A stretch of 29,922 nt of DNA from a virus. Of this stretch, positions 5,920-14,796 are shown in pieces. A program made the position numbers and the translations under genes. The stretch spans positions 1 through 29,922 of IMG/VR virus record IMGVR_UViG_3300029922_000241; one strand, written 5' to 3'. The notes beneath the pieces were generated by a model. It was not told the origin of the DNA, ran no database searches, and worked only from the letters and a program-made list of their open reading frames with translations. The stretch's first letter is position 1, and every line of letters begins with the position of its first letter.

Positions 5920-7847
5920 TCGTCCTCACTCAATATCGTGAATTTCTTTCTGCGACCCTGTTTATATCTAAAGTCATTTTCTCTAAATATATCACTTTTT
6001 ATTCTTTTCTTTTCTGCGCTTATTTGTGCCATTTTATCTTCATCTGACAAAGACTTAAACTTAGAATCTTTTTCCGCTTTACTCATCCAGTCGTCAAATT
6101 TCTGGTTATATTCTTTGTTTGCTTTTGAGAACTTTTCTTTACCAACCGCACTGTAAAACTGTCCCATTATTTTACCACTGTCTTTATCCCATTTAGACTC
6201 ACCATCACTTCTCATGTCCATCCCGAATATCGCCAGAGGAGACGTAATAATCGCCCTTAAATTATTGGGGTCATTTGTCGCCATATTGATAAAATCCTGA
6301 ACAGTAATCATGGTCATTTTATTATATGCTTCGGTTTTGGCGAATTTAGTAATCCCTTCTTTTGTCCCTATGTCGAATTTATTCCCTGCCTGATCGCCGC
6401 CTGCTGCCGCGTCAACTATAGTCGCCATAAAAGGTGCAAGTTTCCCTCTAAAGAAATCTCCTATTACCCCAAGACGACCTTCTGCCTTATATCCTTTAGT
6501 GATGTCATAAGAAATACCTTCTGCGTTGACTTTCTTACCCGTAATCATAGTTTCCCAAAGTTTTAAGTAAGTAGAAATCCTACCTGCAGGGCTAAAGGTT
6601 GTTTTTCCGAATTTAAAAGTTATAGTTTTCCAATCAACTTTTGCACCACCTACTTGAGCTAACTCCAATATCCCTGCGGTTACCAAAGCCATGCTTGCTA
6701 ATTGCTTTAATCCCTGATACCTGACATACGGGTCTAATTTAGCGTACTTTATAGGGTCAAACATCCCGATAATTGAGGACAGGCCCCGGGGAGTAAACAA
6801 AAAGGTGTTTAATACAGGTGAGGTATTTGCATAAATATCATCTACGCCGAGCGCACCACGCCCCGTAAAGTCATTAACAATTATAGCAACATCACGAACC
6901 GCTTTAGAACCGACACTTATATCTTCCCCCCTCATTTTAAGAGCGTCGAGGATATTGCAGAAACGGGTAAAACGAACGTAGTTGTTATACCCTGCAAAAG
7001 CCCTGTTCGACATTTTCACAGGCACTCTTAATCCGGGGATATGTTCTAACAAGCTTGAATATGTCGCTTCTTCGCGTTCCGTTAATGCGTCTCCTAATTT
7101 CGTAATACCAAGTTTAGCCGCTTTTGCCTGTGCGTGATAAGGATGAGCAGAAATATATCCTTGAAGTTCTTTATAAGCAGACTCATTTTTCCAATAATTA
7201 AACATCTTTGGTAAACCCTGATACCATTCTTTAGTCCCGATCATCCCGTAGTTCTGTACGAATGGTGCAGAGAAGTGAGTTATCGTGGTTAGGCAAGTTT
7301 GTGGAAGTGAAGTATACTGCGCTAAGTTTAGCCAAGGATTTCCTTGCGGTTTCAAAGAATTTATGTAGTCAACTAAATCAAGCTGTTTAACGCCAGCGTC
7401 CGCAATAGACTTAAAATCATTCTTTTTGTTCTTTTGTGCTTCGGTAGCGAGTTTAGAGAGTCTTGCGATTTCCTTTGCTTCTTCAACTGACACGGGTTGT
7501 TTTAGTCCTAATTTCTTAGAAACAAGGTCAGCCGCAAATTTTTCTTTGTCTTCTGGGGTTAGTAATTTATCCAACTTCGCTATTTTGGAAACAACATCCC
7601 TCGCGGGAGGCTTTTTAAGTCCAAGAACTTGTTGCATTGCGGTTATCATTCCTTGTTCTTGGTTTTTAAGAAGAACTTTACTCTCAATCAAAGCACTTAT
7701 TTCAGTAGCATTTTTCTCATCCATAAAAGACGAAAAGTACCCGTGTAGTTGGGCGGGGGACATTTCGCTTAACGTTTCTGGCGTAATCTCCCCAGACGTA
7801 ATCTTCGCACTAAAAACATCAGCTAATTCTTTGCGTAAGCACCACAT
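5916..7847 (-). CDS. Large polyvalent-type internal virion protein
   Basis: This 643-aa protein is probably ejected with or held inside the virion. I place the start at the ATG at 7847, which overlaps the upstream stop (TAATG); a GTG nine bases earlier is possible. The N-terminal 150 residues are helical and Lys-rich (KLDKLLTPEDKEKFAADL). The middle (170-400) has aromatic helical sequence typical of large polyvalent protein-associated regions, with RFTRFCNILDALK, FTPRGLSSIIG and a hydrophobic helix ASMALVTAGILELA. The C-terminus is charged and ends with Arg/Lys-rich sequence. Such proteins follow the tail genes in podoviruses and often form part of the DNA ejection apparatus. No enzyme motif is visible. 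Confidence 0.65.
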   Translation of the reverse strand: MWCLRKELADVFSAKITSGEITPETLSEMSPAQLHGYFSSFMDEKNATEISALIESKVLLKNQEQGMITAMQQVLGLKKPPARDVVSKIAKLDKLLTPEDKEKFAADLVSKKLGLKQPVSVEEAKEIARLSKLATEAQKNKKNDFKSIADAGVKQLDLVDYINSLKPQGNPWLNLAQYTSLPQTCLTTITHFSAPFVQNYGMIGTKEWYQGLPKMFNYWKNESAYKELQGYISAHPYHAQAKAAKLGITKLGDALTEREEATYSSLLEHIPGLRVPVKMSNRAFAGYNNYVRFTRFCNILDALKMRGEDISVGSKAVRDVAIIVNDFTGRGALGVDDIYANTSPVLNTFLFTPRGLSSIIGMFDPIKYAKLDPYVRYQGLKQLASMALVTAGILELAQVGGAKVDWKTITFKFGKTTFSPAGRISTYLKLWETMITGKKVNAEGISYDITKGYKAEGRLGVIGDFFRGKLAPFMATIVDAAAGGDQAGNKFDIGTKEGITKFAKTEAYNKMTMITVQDFINMATNDPNNLRAIITSPLAIFGMDMRSDGESKWDKDSGKIMGQFYSAVGKEKFSKANKEYNQKFDDWMSKAEKDSKFKSLSDEDKMAQISAEKKRIKSDIFRENDFRYKQGRRKKFTILSEDE

Positions 7848-9517
7848 TATTTGCACCTTATCGTTTCAACTAACTCTTTCCATGTTTTTATTTTAGAATT
7901 TTCTTTCTTTATTGCTTTTTCAATTATCCCACTTACTTTCTTTTTTTCACTTGTTATCTTTTTGCTCTGTTTTTTGCTTTCTAATTCCCTTGACTTGTTC
8001 ACCTCACGAATAGACTTCACTACGTCATTAGGATCGTGAGCGTCTAACGCCTTAACCCTTTGGCCTAATTCAGTAGCCATAGCCGCCGCTTTATCTGAAC
8101 GGGCTAACTCCATCAGGGTTTCAACATCACCTTCAACCTGTGCCTTAATGCGTAAAGCAGTATATAACTCTTGTGCGCGTAAATCATCCTGTTCAGGAGC
8201 TTCACCTTTTGCAATCTTCATAGCAAGGTCGTGATTCTGATTGATAAATTCTGACGCTCTTGCTCCGACATCATCAGTATTCCTGACTTCGTGGGTAGGC
8301 AGTTCGCCCTTGTTTACTTGCTCCTCTTTCAGCCCTGCTTTGATAGCGTCAGCCAAGACATTTTTAGACAGTTCACTTGTCTTGATTACTGGCGGTTCCC
8401 CTTCAACGGGGGCTTCGATTGGTGATTCAATAGGTTTCCAAGAAATCTTACCTTTTTCATCTATCTGACCTTGATAATGAGGCTTTTGTGATGTTTCTAA
8501 AGTTTTATCAACCACCACTCTAATCTCTGGTCTTATATCAGGGTCTTTGCCCATTACTTCCACAGTGTCTTTAACTCCTTGGAAGTCGCCCTCTTTCATT
8601 TGGATATCAATTATATCTTGGTAGCCTTTAATAGCTGTCTGTTCAGGACCGAGCTTACTTCCTTGTGCCAAGTGTGGTAGAAGGGTAAAAATCACCCCGT
8701 AAGCTGCCCCCTGCGCCACCCCAGAAGCCATTTCTTCTTTGGTAGGGTATCTTCCCTTGCCTAATGCGTCTGCAGCTGCCATAGAGCCTCCTATAGCCGC
8801 CATCTTACCTATTCCTGACCATCCTGTGCCAGAAGCCGCATAAGCCGCATTTAGAGCCACATTAGCCCCTGCCTGACCGATAGCCTTAGGAACAGCCGAA
8901 ATAGGACTTTCACCCGCCTTAATTGATTTCTGTAAGCTTTCTTGAAGTCCACGCCATCCTGAACCTAAAGCGAAATCTGGCAAGTTACTCAGAGCACTTT
9001 CAACAGCAGGAAGGACTTTACCGGCTAAAGCCACCTTTGAAGTCGCCCCGGTCATTATATCCATTGGTAACGTAACGCCCAACTCCCCGAAACTTCGAGC
9101 TAACTCATTTGCTTGCTTAATGCCAAAATTATCTGAATCGGTTTGTTTGTAAATATCTCCCGCGATCTTGCGGGATTTTTCAATCGCCCCTTTATCTAAA
9201 TCGCCAAGACCAACAAACTCCAAGAGATTAGCAGACCCTTCTTCCATCCCGGCATAGAGTCTCATTCCTAATCCTTTAACGAATCCAATTTTATGTTCTG
9301 GTGCTAAAGGCTTGGTGTCTTGATGTTGAGTAACTGTTCCGTTATTAAAATCATCAAGGGTCATTACGTCTTTAGGTTGAGTAGCTTGTTCAGGCGTGGC
9401 GTTTTGAGACATGAAATCGCCTAAAGTCATAGTGTCGCCTTGAGGTTCAAGAACGGCAGTATTACTCTGCTGACTTTTCGGGCTTGCCTGTGGGTTTGTC
9501 TGTTGGTCGTTTGCCAT
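7847..9517 (-). CDS. Internal virion / polyvalent protein with hydrophobic Gly-Ala core
   Basis: The 556-aa product opens with a Gln/Ser-rich disordered arm containing a repeated short motif (DTMTLGDF at 28-35 and DVMTLDDF at 50-57). Residues 145-285 are Gly/Ala-rich and hydrophobic (AGANVALNAAYAASG, AAIGGSMAAADALG, AAYGVIFTLLPHLA), consistent with a membrane-inserting ejection protein. The C-terminal third is charged helix and ends with Lys-rich sequence and TWKELVETIRCK. It overlaps its upstream neighbour by 56 nt and the following gene by one base. The domain style matches proteins annotated as internal virion or large polyvalent proteins. No muralytic motif is evident. Role by context. 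Confidence 0.65.
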   Translation of the reverse strand: MANDQQTNPQASPKSQQSNTAVLEPQGDTMTLGDFMSQNATPEQATQPKDVMTLDDFNNGTVTQHQDTKPLAPEHKIGFVKGLGMRLYAGMEEGSANLLEFVGLGDLDKGAIEKSRKIAGDIYKQTDSDNFGIKQANELARSFGELGVTLPMDIMTGATSKVALAGKVLPAVESALSNLPDFALGSGWRGLQESLQKSIKAGESPISAVPKAIGQAGANVALNAAYAASGTGWSGIGKMAAIGGSMAAADALGKGRYPTKEEMASGVAQGAAYGVIFTLLPHLAQGSKLGPEQTAIKGYQDIIDIQMKEGDFQGVKDTVEVMGKDPDIRPEIRVVVDKTLETSQKPHYQGQIDEKGKISWKPIESPIEAPVEGEPPVIKTSELSKNVLADAIKAGLKEEQVNKGELPTHEVRNTDDVGARASEFINQNHDLAMKIAKGEAPEQDDLRAQELYTALRIKAQVEGDVETLMELARSDKAAAMATELGQRVKALDAHDPNDVVKSIREVNKSRELESKKQSKKITSEKKKVSGIIEKAIKKENSKIKTWKELVETIRCK

Positions 9518-10898
9518 GTTTTACTCTCACTAAAGGTGCGCCACTATCATTAAATCCTACAACTTCTGCCGACGTTCCTGTTTTCTGATTAAAAATTATT
9601 TGCCCCATTTGGTACTGACTTCTTGCAGGGTTGGTTTTCTTTTGGCGAGTCTCAATAGCTGTTTGGTATGCCTCTACTGGCGATTTTCCTGCATGGATTT
9701 CTTTTATGTAATCATTTAAGACTTGCGGATCATTATTCCCGTGCGCCCTGTTCCATCTTTCGACTGCGTTGAATCCACCATCAATAGCAACCTGCCCGGG
9801 ATTAATGTCTTTTAATCCTTTCGGTGGCAAAGCTTTTGCTCTGTCTTCTGCGGCATTAACCAATATTGCCATTTTATCTTCATCCATATTTGGATTCTTT
9901 AAGGCGTCTACTAAGTAATCACTGATTTCTTCTTTTGTTTTAGACTGAAAAAGCTTAGTAACTGAATTTGCGTAGTCATCATCATTGGATGACTTAGGCT
10001 GATACTCTTGACCTTGCGATTGTTTGTCAAAAACCATCTGTAAGGCATCCCCTAATTTAGAATCTTTTTTCGATATTTCGTTTATTTTATCTGCGCTTCT
10101 CCAATCTATCTCTCCCGTCGCTATTCCTTTAATCGTAGAAACACGACTATTAAATTGATTAACCACGTCTTGTTCTTTAACTTGTTTGATATGAGCAGCT
10201 ACCATTTTTTGAACTTCGCTTGATTCTTTTATATCTAATCCAGCACCTTCGGTTACACTCTTATAATCATCAGGATTTGTAGAATTACTCTGTAAGATTT
10301 TATTTGTTACCACGCTAACTTTGTATTGTTTAACCAGAGCGTTAGCGCGTTCAGGAGTAATTAACCCTCTGGACTGGTTAGATTGGAGCGTTGCCATAAA
10401 ATTATCTTCGTCTTGTTGACCTGCTGCCGGGCTTACTGCTGTTGCGACGCTCTGCGCTGTTGTAGTAGATAACTGGTCAAGCCTCTGGTCATTAGCGAAT
10501 ATTTGTTTCTTTTTAAATTCATCTTGTATTTTTATTCCTGTAAGAAAACCTAAATGCTGAATATCAAGACCCACTTGCCCTGCAACTTCTTGGTTGTCAA
10601 TCCCCTTAGTCGCCTGACCCATTACGTCGTTAATTGCTTTAATGTGCATTTCAGCGTTTTCAGGATTAGGGTCTTGAATGGCCGCTTGTTCCTGTTGGGC
10701 AAAAGCTATCTCCGCATTAGTCTTTGCCTTTGTTTCTTGCATGACATCGTTACGGTCTGACCACTTTTGAGTTAAGTCCTGAACGGTAGAATTTAGTTCG
10801 TTAGTCGCCTTAAAAGCATCTGCAACCTGATGACGTTCAGGAGCTTGGATATTAGGATTGATATTTGATTGAGAATCGTATATTGGGAATTGAGGCAT
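9462..10898 (-). CDS. Internal virion protein, coiled-coil rich
   Basis: The 478-aa product is mostly helical, Gln/Asn/Lys-rich and without membrane segments or enzyme motifs. It starts with a Pro/Asn arm (MPQFPIYDSQSNINPNIQAP) and continues with long coiled-coil-like sequence (DAFKATNELNSTVQDLTQKW). Residues 425-465 form a small beta module (YQMGQIIFNQKTGTSAEVVGF ... PLVRVKHGKR) before a basic tail. The start overlaps the previous stop by one base (TAATG), and the 3' end overlaps the next gene by 56 nt. Position after the gp12-like and gp14-like genes matches the T7 gp15 slot, a core protein ejected into the cell. No sequence identity to gp15 is claimed. Confidence 0.65.
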   Translation of the reverse strand: MPQFPIYDSQSNINPNIQAPERHQVADAFKATNELNSTVQDLTQKWSDRNDVMQETKAKTNAEIAFAQQEQAAIQDPNPENAEMHIKAINDVMGQATKGIDNQEVAGQVGLDIQHLGFLTGIKIQDEFKKKQIFANDQRLDQLSTTTAQSVATAVSPAAGQQDEDNFMATLQSNQSRGLITPERANALVKQYKVSVVTNKILQSNSTNPDDYKSVTEGAGLDIKESSEVQKMVAAHIKQVKEQDVVNQFNSRVSTIKGIATGEIDWRSADKINEISKKDSKLGDALQMVFDKQSQGQEYQPKSSNDDDYANSVTKLFQSKTKEEISDYLVDALKNPNMDEDKMAILVNAAEDRAKALPPKGLKDINPGQVAIDGGFNAVERWNRAHGNNDPQVLNDYIKEIHAGKSPVEAYQTAIETRQKKTNPARSQYQMGQIIFNQKTGTSAEVVGFNDSGAPLVRVKHGKRPTDKPTGKPEKSAE

Positions 10899-11392
10899 TA
10901 CGAACCTCCATAAACGGGAGCGCCGCTGGTATTTATTGAATTGGGTGCTTTTAGGTTATACATTGCATAATTTGAAACACCTTTTAACATATCACTAAAA
11001 GCGTTTGTGTATCCTGATGTTACGTCCTGAGATGCTTGTTGCTTAAGCATCTTGGCGCGATCTGTAGCAGAGTTCATGCCCATAGTCGTATTATATTGAG
11101 CAATGGCTTTATCTGTCTCAATTTGCGTTTGGTTATTAAGCTCTACCGCCGCCACCGAACCCGTAGGCTCTAAGCCAGCCGCACCAGCCACCGCTTGAAA
11201 ACGAGCCATCATCTGTCCGCCCTGACGAGTTAGCTGGCCCTGCTGAATCTGTCCTTGGACCTGTATGGCAGAAGCTTGGTTAGTTGCTATCTGTGCATTA
11301 TATTTGTCTTCTGCTCCCTGTGCATAGCCCTGACCTATCGCAGAAATCCCCTGAACTGCGCTCATTGCTAGTAAAGCTCCCGAAAACCCCAT
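10898..11392 (-). CDS. gp14-like internal virion protein
   Basis: I start this 164-aa protein at the ATG at 11392, which has GAGGT five bases upstream; an upstream in-frame start adds nine residues but lacks such a site. The N-terminus is hydrophobic (GFSGALLAMSAVQGISAIG), followed by a long Gln/Ala-rich helix (NAQIATNQASAIQVQGQIQQ) and a Gly-rich turn (AGAAGLEPTGSVAAVELNN). This layout, and its place directly after the tail nozzle gene, fits the T7 gp14-type ejection protein that inserts in the outer membrane. Similarity is by pattern, not by conserved catalytic residues. Confidence 0.72.
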   Translation of the reverse strand: MGFSGALLAMSAVQGISAIGQGYAQGAEDKYNAQIATNQASAIQVQGQIQQGQLTRQGGQMMARFQAVAGAAGLEPTGSVAAVELNNQTQIETDKAIAQYNTTMGMNSATDRAKMLKQQASQDVTSGYTNAFSDMLKGVSNYAMYNLKAPNSINTSGAPVYGGS

Positions 11393-11399
11393 AATTACC

Positions 11400-13733
11400 T
11401 CACTTCTCAAACGTCTCAAGAGTAGTTATAATATTTAAAATCTCAACCGGCAAAGGATCTGTAACTGTGATATAAACTTGTGAGCCGTACCTATAGTCAT
11501 CAGAAAAAGATATATTAGGCAGAATCCCTGTAACCAATGAAGGAGGAACTCCTAATACCGTTTGTGGACTTCTTCCTACCGGCTGGAACAAAGTTCCAGT
11601 GGTTCCGCTAATCCAGAAACCAGTATACGAATTATTCAATTTGAAAGCAATTTCATTTATTCTTTGTTTCTTGCCCTGTGCCGTTCCGCGTTCTGCAGCC
11701 GCTTCTTGAGGAAGCGTAAGCAAAGAACTCACCGCTTGAAGTCCAACCGTAACCACGAAATAATTATATGCAAGCGTAATAGTGCCTGCCGTACTAACTA
11801 CCTTAGATGGATAATCAACCCCGCCATCCGCGCAAACTACTACCGTAGAGCCTATAAGCTGATTTAATCCTGATATGTTAGTTACCGAAACCCCCCAAGA
11901 TCCGGACGAGTAGCTTGGTGCGGTAAAAGGATATGTGACGGTGCCTACAATAATCGTGCTTGAAGTGTAACCTGTTATAGTTATTTCACCTTGAATGTTA
12001 TCAAAAGAATCCACCGCCCTAAGACGATCTCCAACGTCCCCGACAACAAAATAAACTGCTGACGAAGTAATAACAACTGTTGATCCTGTCGTTCCGTATC
12101 CTGCGCCTATGCTTATAGACGTTGCCGTGGGTGAAGACGTAGCCGAGAAAGCGTTATATGTAAGTCCACAATGCACATAGAAAACCTGATCCTGTTGAGG
12201 AACAAGAGACCCTGTGCCCTGCATCGTAAGTAATTGGCTTGCAAATCGTTCTATGTAATTAACGAGATTCCCATTTATTCTTCTTGTGACTACCGCCCAG
12301 ACCTCATCATACGACCCATACTGGGAAGGAATGATTGCGATTGAAGCAAACGATCCTGCTGTTACCTGACGTGTCCACGCTTGCACGTCCTGATCGACTT
12401 CCCGTGTCATTGTTGCCAAAGTACCGTTTGTACATAAACACCAAAGAATCGTATCGGGATTCTGTTGATAGGCTATATCTAGGAAACCGCCACCATTTAT
12501 TTGCGGTGAAAGGATTGTTTTATCAATAGATTTATAATTTGCGGAAGTCCAGATATAAGATATTTCCCTGAGCTTCTGGAATCCACGTTGAATATAATAC
12601 GCAAAGTTACCTATCTTTTTAGGAACTACCGATTCTGAACCCCACGAGGTCTGCTGAATAACCCCCACAGAAGAAGGAGTTAATGGGTTGCCCGTTCCTA
12701 TCCCGGCACTAATACAAAACTCACCCCCGTAAGTTCCTACGATTAAGTCATTCATGGGAGCAAGCCATTTAACGTCGTTTCCTTGCGTAGCCGATAATTG
12801 AAGATTTAAAGCATCATCATCAGCCCCACCATTTACAGAGAAATTATTAAATACAAAGCTTTGTGATCCCCATACTGTTTGGGGTTCGTTCGTAGTTCTA
12901 GCGGCAAATAGCCTTGATTGAAAGAAAGTACACCGCGCCGGATAACCTCTGACCGCAGACCATGATCCCTCTGCCCAAATAGCCGTTGGTCCCGCCGTTT
13001 GTAAGGCACTTATAACCGTACAGGTAGCCGTTGACGGGTTTGTAATAGCGGTGATTTGAACATACCCTTGAACAGCTAGGCCAGTAGTTGCGCTTGTAAT
13101 CGTTGAACCTATTGACCAAAACGACCCCACATGACCAACCGTAGAACTACTTGGCGTTAATATAGCGCTTGATGCCACAAACGTCGTAGAAGCCCCAGAT
13201 GAAGCGCTTCCTATAGTTATAGTGGTTGAAGACGTATTGGATGCCATGAAGGGCCCGCCAGTGTAATTAAACGGGGTCAGAGTCCAGTTTGTAGAACCAT
13301 ATCTATTCAAGGTCTGTGGTGGGTAATTGCCGTGAAATAAATAAATTACATCGTGATTCTGGCAATACTGGACTGAAGATATATCAGCAGATGCGTAAGT
13401 ATGGGATACTTGATACGCCGTACTATTAGAAACAACCAACCCATCATTTGTATAGAACTGAAAGTACCCAACTCCCATCTCTATAATATAGGAATCAGTT
13501 ACCGAAAACTGGAATGGAATTATCCTTATCCCTGCGATAGTCGTTGATCCGCCCGTAACGCATTGATTTACATACTCAAGACCGGGAGTCGTAACAATAG
13601 ACCCAAAAGGACGGATGAGCCAGTTTTGAACTAAGGCGGCAGCGTTCTTATATTGGGCAACATCGACCCTCCCAAGCAAGGAAGGGCCGAACTCGCCGCC
13701 AACAAAAGACGTTTGTATTGTTTCAATTTTCAT
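11400..13733 (-). CDS. Tail tubular protein B (gp12-like nozzle)
   Basis: The 777-aa protein begins with the signature of podovirus tail nozzle proteins: TSFVGGEFGPSLLGRVDV, then NAAALVQNWLIRPFGSIVTTPGLEYV at residues 29-54. Mid-regions contain FFQSRLFAART and WAPMND-type segments, also typical (CTFFQSRLFAA, VKWLAPMNDLIVGTYGGEF). The size is close to T7 gp12 (794 aa). It forms the hexameric end of the short tail and contacts fibres. It follows the membrane cassette after a 69-base gap and is followed 7 bases later by the gp14-like gene. A central Ser/Thr-rich insertion (around 155-225, with many SST and TIT steps) looks like an added beta domain. Confidence 0.88.
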   Translation of the reverse strand: MKIETIQTSFVGGEFGPSLLGRVDVAQYKNAAALVQNWLIRPFGSIVTTPGLEYVNQCVTGGSTTIAGIRIIPFQFSVTDSYIIEMGVGYFQFYTNDGLVVSNSTAYQVSHTYASADISSVQYCQNHDVIYLFHGNYPPQTLNRYGSTNWTLTPFNYTGGPFMASNTSSTTITIGSASSGASTTFVASSAILTPSSSTVGHVGSFWSIGSTITSATTGLAVQGYVQITAITNPSTATCTVISALQTAGPTAIWAEGSWSAVRGYPARCTFFQSRLFAARTTNEPQTVWGSQSFVFNNFSVNGGADDDALNLQLSATQGNDVKWLAPMNDLIVGTYGGEFCISAGIGTGNPLTPSSVGVIQQTSWGSESVVPKKIGNFAYYIQRGFQKLREISYIWTSANYKSIDKTILSPQINGGGFLDIAYQQNPDTILWCLCTNGTLATMTREVDQDVQAWTRQVTAGSFASIAIIPSQYGSYDEVWAVVTRRINGNLVNYIERFASQLLTMQGTGSLVPQQDQVFYVHCGLTYNAFSATSSPTATSISIGAGYGTTGSTVVITSSAVYFVVGDVGDRLRAVDSFDNIQGEITITGYTSSTIIVGTVTYPFTAPSYSSGSWGVSVTNISGLNQLIGSTVVVCADGGVDYPSKVVSTAGTITLAYNYFVVTVGLQAVSSLLTLPQEAAAERGTAQGKKQRINEIAFKLNNSYTGFWISGTTGTLFQPVGRSPQTVLGVPPSLVTGILPNISFSDDYRYGSQVYITVTDPLPVEILNIITTLETFEK

Positions 13734-13802
13734 TAGAATTTCCAGTGTACAGTAAAAAAGTAAATATCAATCCTATGCGGAACCCCTGTAGCTGAAAGCG
13801 TA

Positions 13803-14159
13803 TTAGCTACCAGTTGTAACAATCCCTTGATTGCCAGTGGTATTAGGAACATTTAGCTGTCCTGCAATAACAGAAGCGAATGTAGAGATTGCTGTAACCT
13901 CTAGGTCCTTCAACGCTACTGGTAAGATTGGAATAACTGCCGCAACTAAAGCAGGAATAAACGTAGCTGCACTCAATCCCGGAGATTCATTTTGTAATGT
14001 AACTGCCGCTGATTTCAATAGTGGAATAATCGTTGTGGTTATCTCCACTTGCTCAGCAGTGATAATAGCCTTAATGATTGTTACAAGCTCTTCCTCAACT
14101 GAAACTAACCATGTTTTGATGTACCCTAAATCTGTATCTACTGTAGATAGAAAACTCAT
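13803..14159 (-). CDS. Hydrophobic membrane-cassette protein with shared tail
   Basis: The 118-aa product has an amphipathic N-terminal region (YIKTWLVSVEEELVTIIKAI), a hydrophobic stretch at about 64-90 (AATFIPALVAAVIPILPVAL) and the C-terminal tail GNQGIVTTGS. The same tail (GNQGVITTG) closes the upstream holin-like protein. It may be a holin partner, an LLH-holin-like protein or a small structural protein; it is not recognised with certainty. The ATG overlaps the preceding stop (ATGA), the third such overlap in a row, so it is translated as part of the membrane cassette. Confidence 0.68.
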   Translation of the reverse strand: MSFLSTVDTDLGYIKTWLVSVEEELVTIIKAIITAEQVEITTTIIPLLKSAAVTLQNESPGLSAATFIPALVAAVIPILPVALKDLEVTAISTFASVIAGQLNVPNTTGNQGIVTTGS

Positions 14160-14377
14160 TGCTGACCCCCTGTAGTAATTACTCCCTGATTCCCCACCTT
14201 TGCGATCCCATGACGCAAAGCCGCTACTGCGGCAACTATAGTGGCTTGCTGCGATAGCACTATAAAAGATGATAAGCTGTAGTCACTCACAATAAAAAAA
14301 TGGATTAAGGTGAATACTGCCGCTCCTATTGCGCAAATGTACGTTTTGTTACCATCGACCATTTGTAAGAATTTCAT
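14156..14377 (-). CDS. Holin-like two-helix membrane protein
   Basis: The 73-aa protein has a short N-terminal segment, a first membrane helix (YICAIGAAVFTLIHFFIV, residues 13-30), a polar turn, and a second moderately hydrophobic helix (ATIVAAVAALRHGIAKV), then the tail GNQGVITTGGQQ. The AALRHGIAK ending of helix 2 is common in small phage holin-type proteins. Holins time the opening of the inner membrane for lysis. The start overlaps the 46-aa gene (ATGA) and the stop overlaps the 118-aa gene. No endolysin lies nearby, so lysis is an inference from topology and from the XhlA-like neighbour. Confidence 0.68.
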   Translation of the reverse strand: MKFLQMVDGNKTYICAIGAAVFTLIHFFIVSDYSLSSFIVLSQQATIVAAVAALRHGIAKVGNQGVITTGGQQ

Positions 14378-14514
14378 ATCGACCCCCTCCCATAAGGCTT
14401 CTCCGGTTTAAGTTCCATGTGCTCTAAAATCCATTTAGTAAGTTCATCCCTTTGCCCTTCATGGCAATCGGGAGTTAGTTCTTGAATCTTGTGTTTGATG
14501 TATTCTTCGTTCAT
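14374..14514 (-). CDS. Small charged protein (46 aa)
   Basis: This gene starts at an ATG at 14514 overlapping the XhlA-like stop (ATGA) and ends with a TGA overlapping the next ATG. The 46 residues are hydrophilic and probably helical (EEYIKHKIQELTPDCHEGQRD, then ELTKWILEHMELK) with a Gly/Arg end. No membrane helix or known motif is present. Its exact fit between two membrane proteins makes it convincing. It might be an anti-holin-like regulator or a cytoplasmic factor of the cassette; there is no direct evidence for either. Confidence 0.72.
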   Translation of the reverse strand: MNEEYIKHKIQELTPDCHEGQRDELTKWILEHMELKPEKPYGRGSI

Positions 14515-14771
14515 TTTTTAAAATGGTCGGCAATCAACACAAGTAAAGTAACAAGTGAAATCACTCCTCCTGATACCCAAGATATTTGTTTTACAAGGAG
14601 TCTCTTTCCCTCTAGGATAGACCTATCATGTTCTAGCTCAGAAACTCTACCATTCTGAATAGCAACTTTTTTGTTCAGTTCAATAATGTCAACGTGTATA
14701 GTTTCCAGCTTCTCTTCGGCTTTAGCCATGAAGGTTACTATTCTTGTGTTTAATTCTCTACGCTCTTCCAT
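14511..14771 (-). CDS. XhlA-like membrane-anchored coiled-coil protein
   Basis: The 86-aa product starts at an ATG preceded by GGAGGGAG (a GTG one codon earlier is less likely). Residues 1-58 form a coiled coil (KAEEKLETIHVDIIELNKKV ... GRVSELEHDRSILEG) and residues 63-82 a membrane helix (ISWVSGGVISLVTLLVLIA) with a Lys end. This is the architecture of the XhlA/haemolysin family, which works with a holin in host lysis. It leads the four-gene membrane cassette, all members of which are linked by ATGA overlaps. A tail-associated anchoring role cannot be excluded. Confidence 0.75.
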   Translation of the reverse strand: MEERRELNTRIVTFMAKAEEKLETIHVDIIELNKKVAIQNGRVSELEHDRSILEGKRLLVKQISWVSGGVISLVTLLVLIADHFKK

Positions 14772-14796
14772 CACTCCCTCCCGCGATCAAGATTAT

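Noticed and set aside
7840-7870. Programmed -1 frameshift joining the two polyvalent proteins
   Set aside because: The window between the TGA and TAA of the two frames lacks a slippery heptamer; a TAATG restart explains the arrangement.
7426-7896. Plus-strand frame of 156 codons opposite the large polyvalent genes
   Set aside because: Hydrophobic low-complexity composition typical of the antisense of charged helices; no supporting signals.
12898-13119. Minus-strand frame inside the gp12-like gene
   Set aside because: It is out of frame with a well-supported tail gene and has no start signal.
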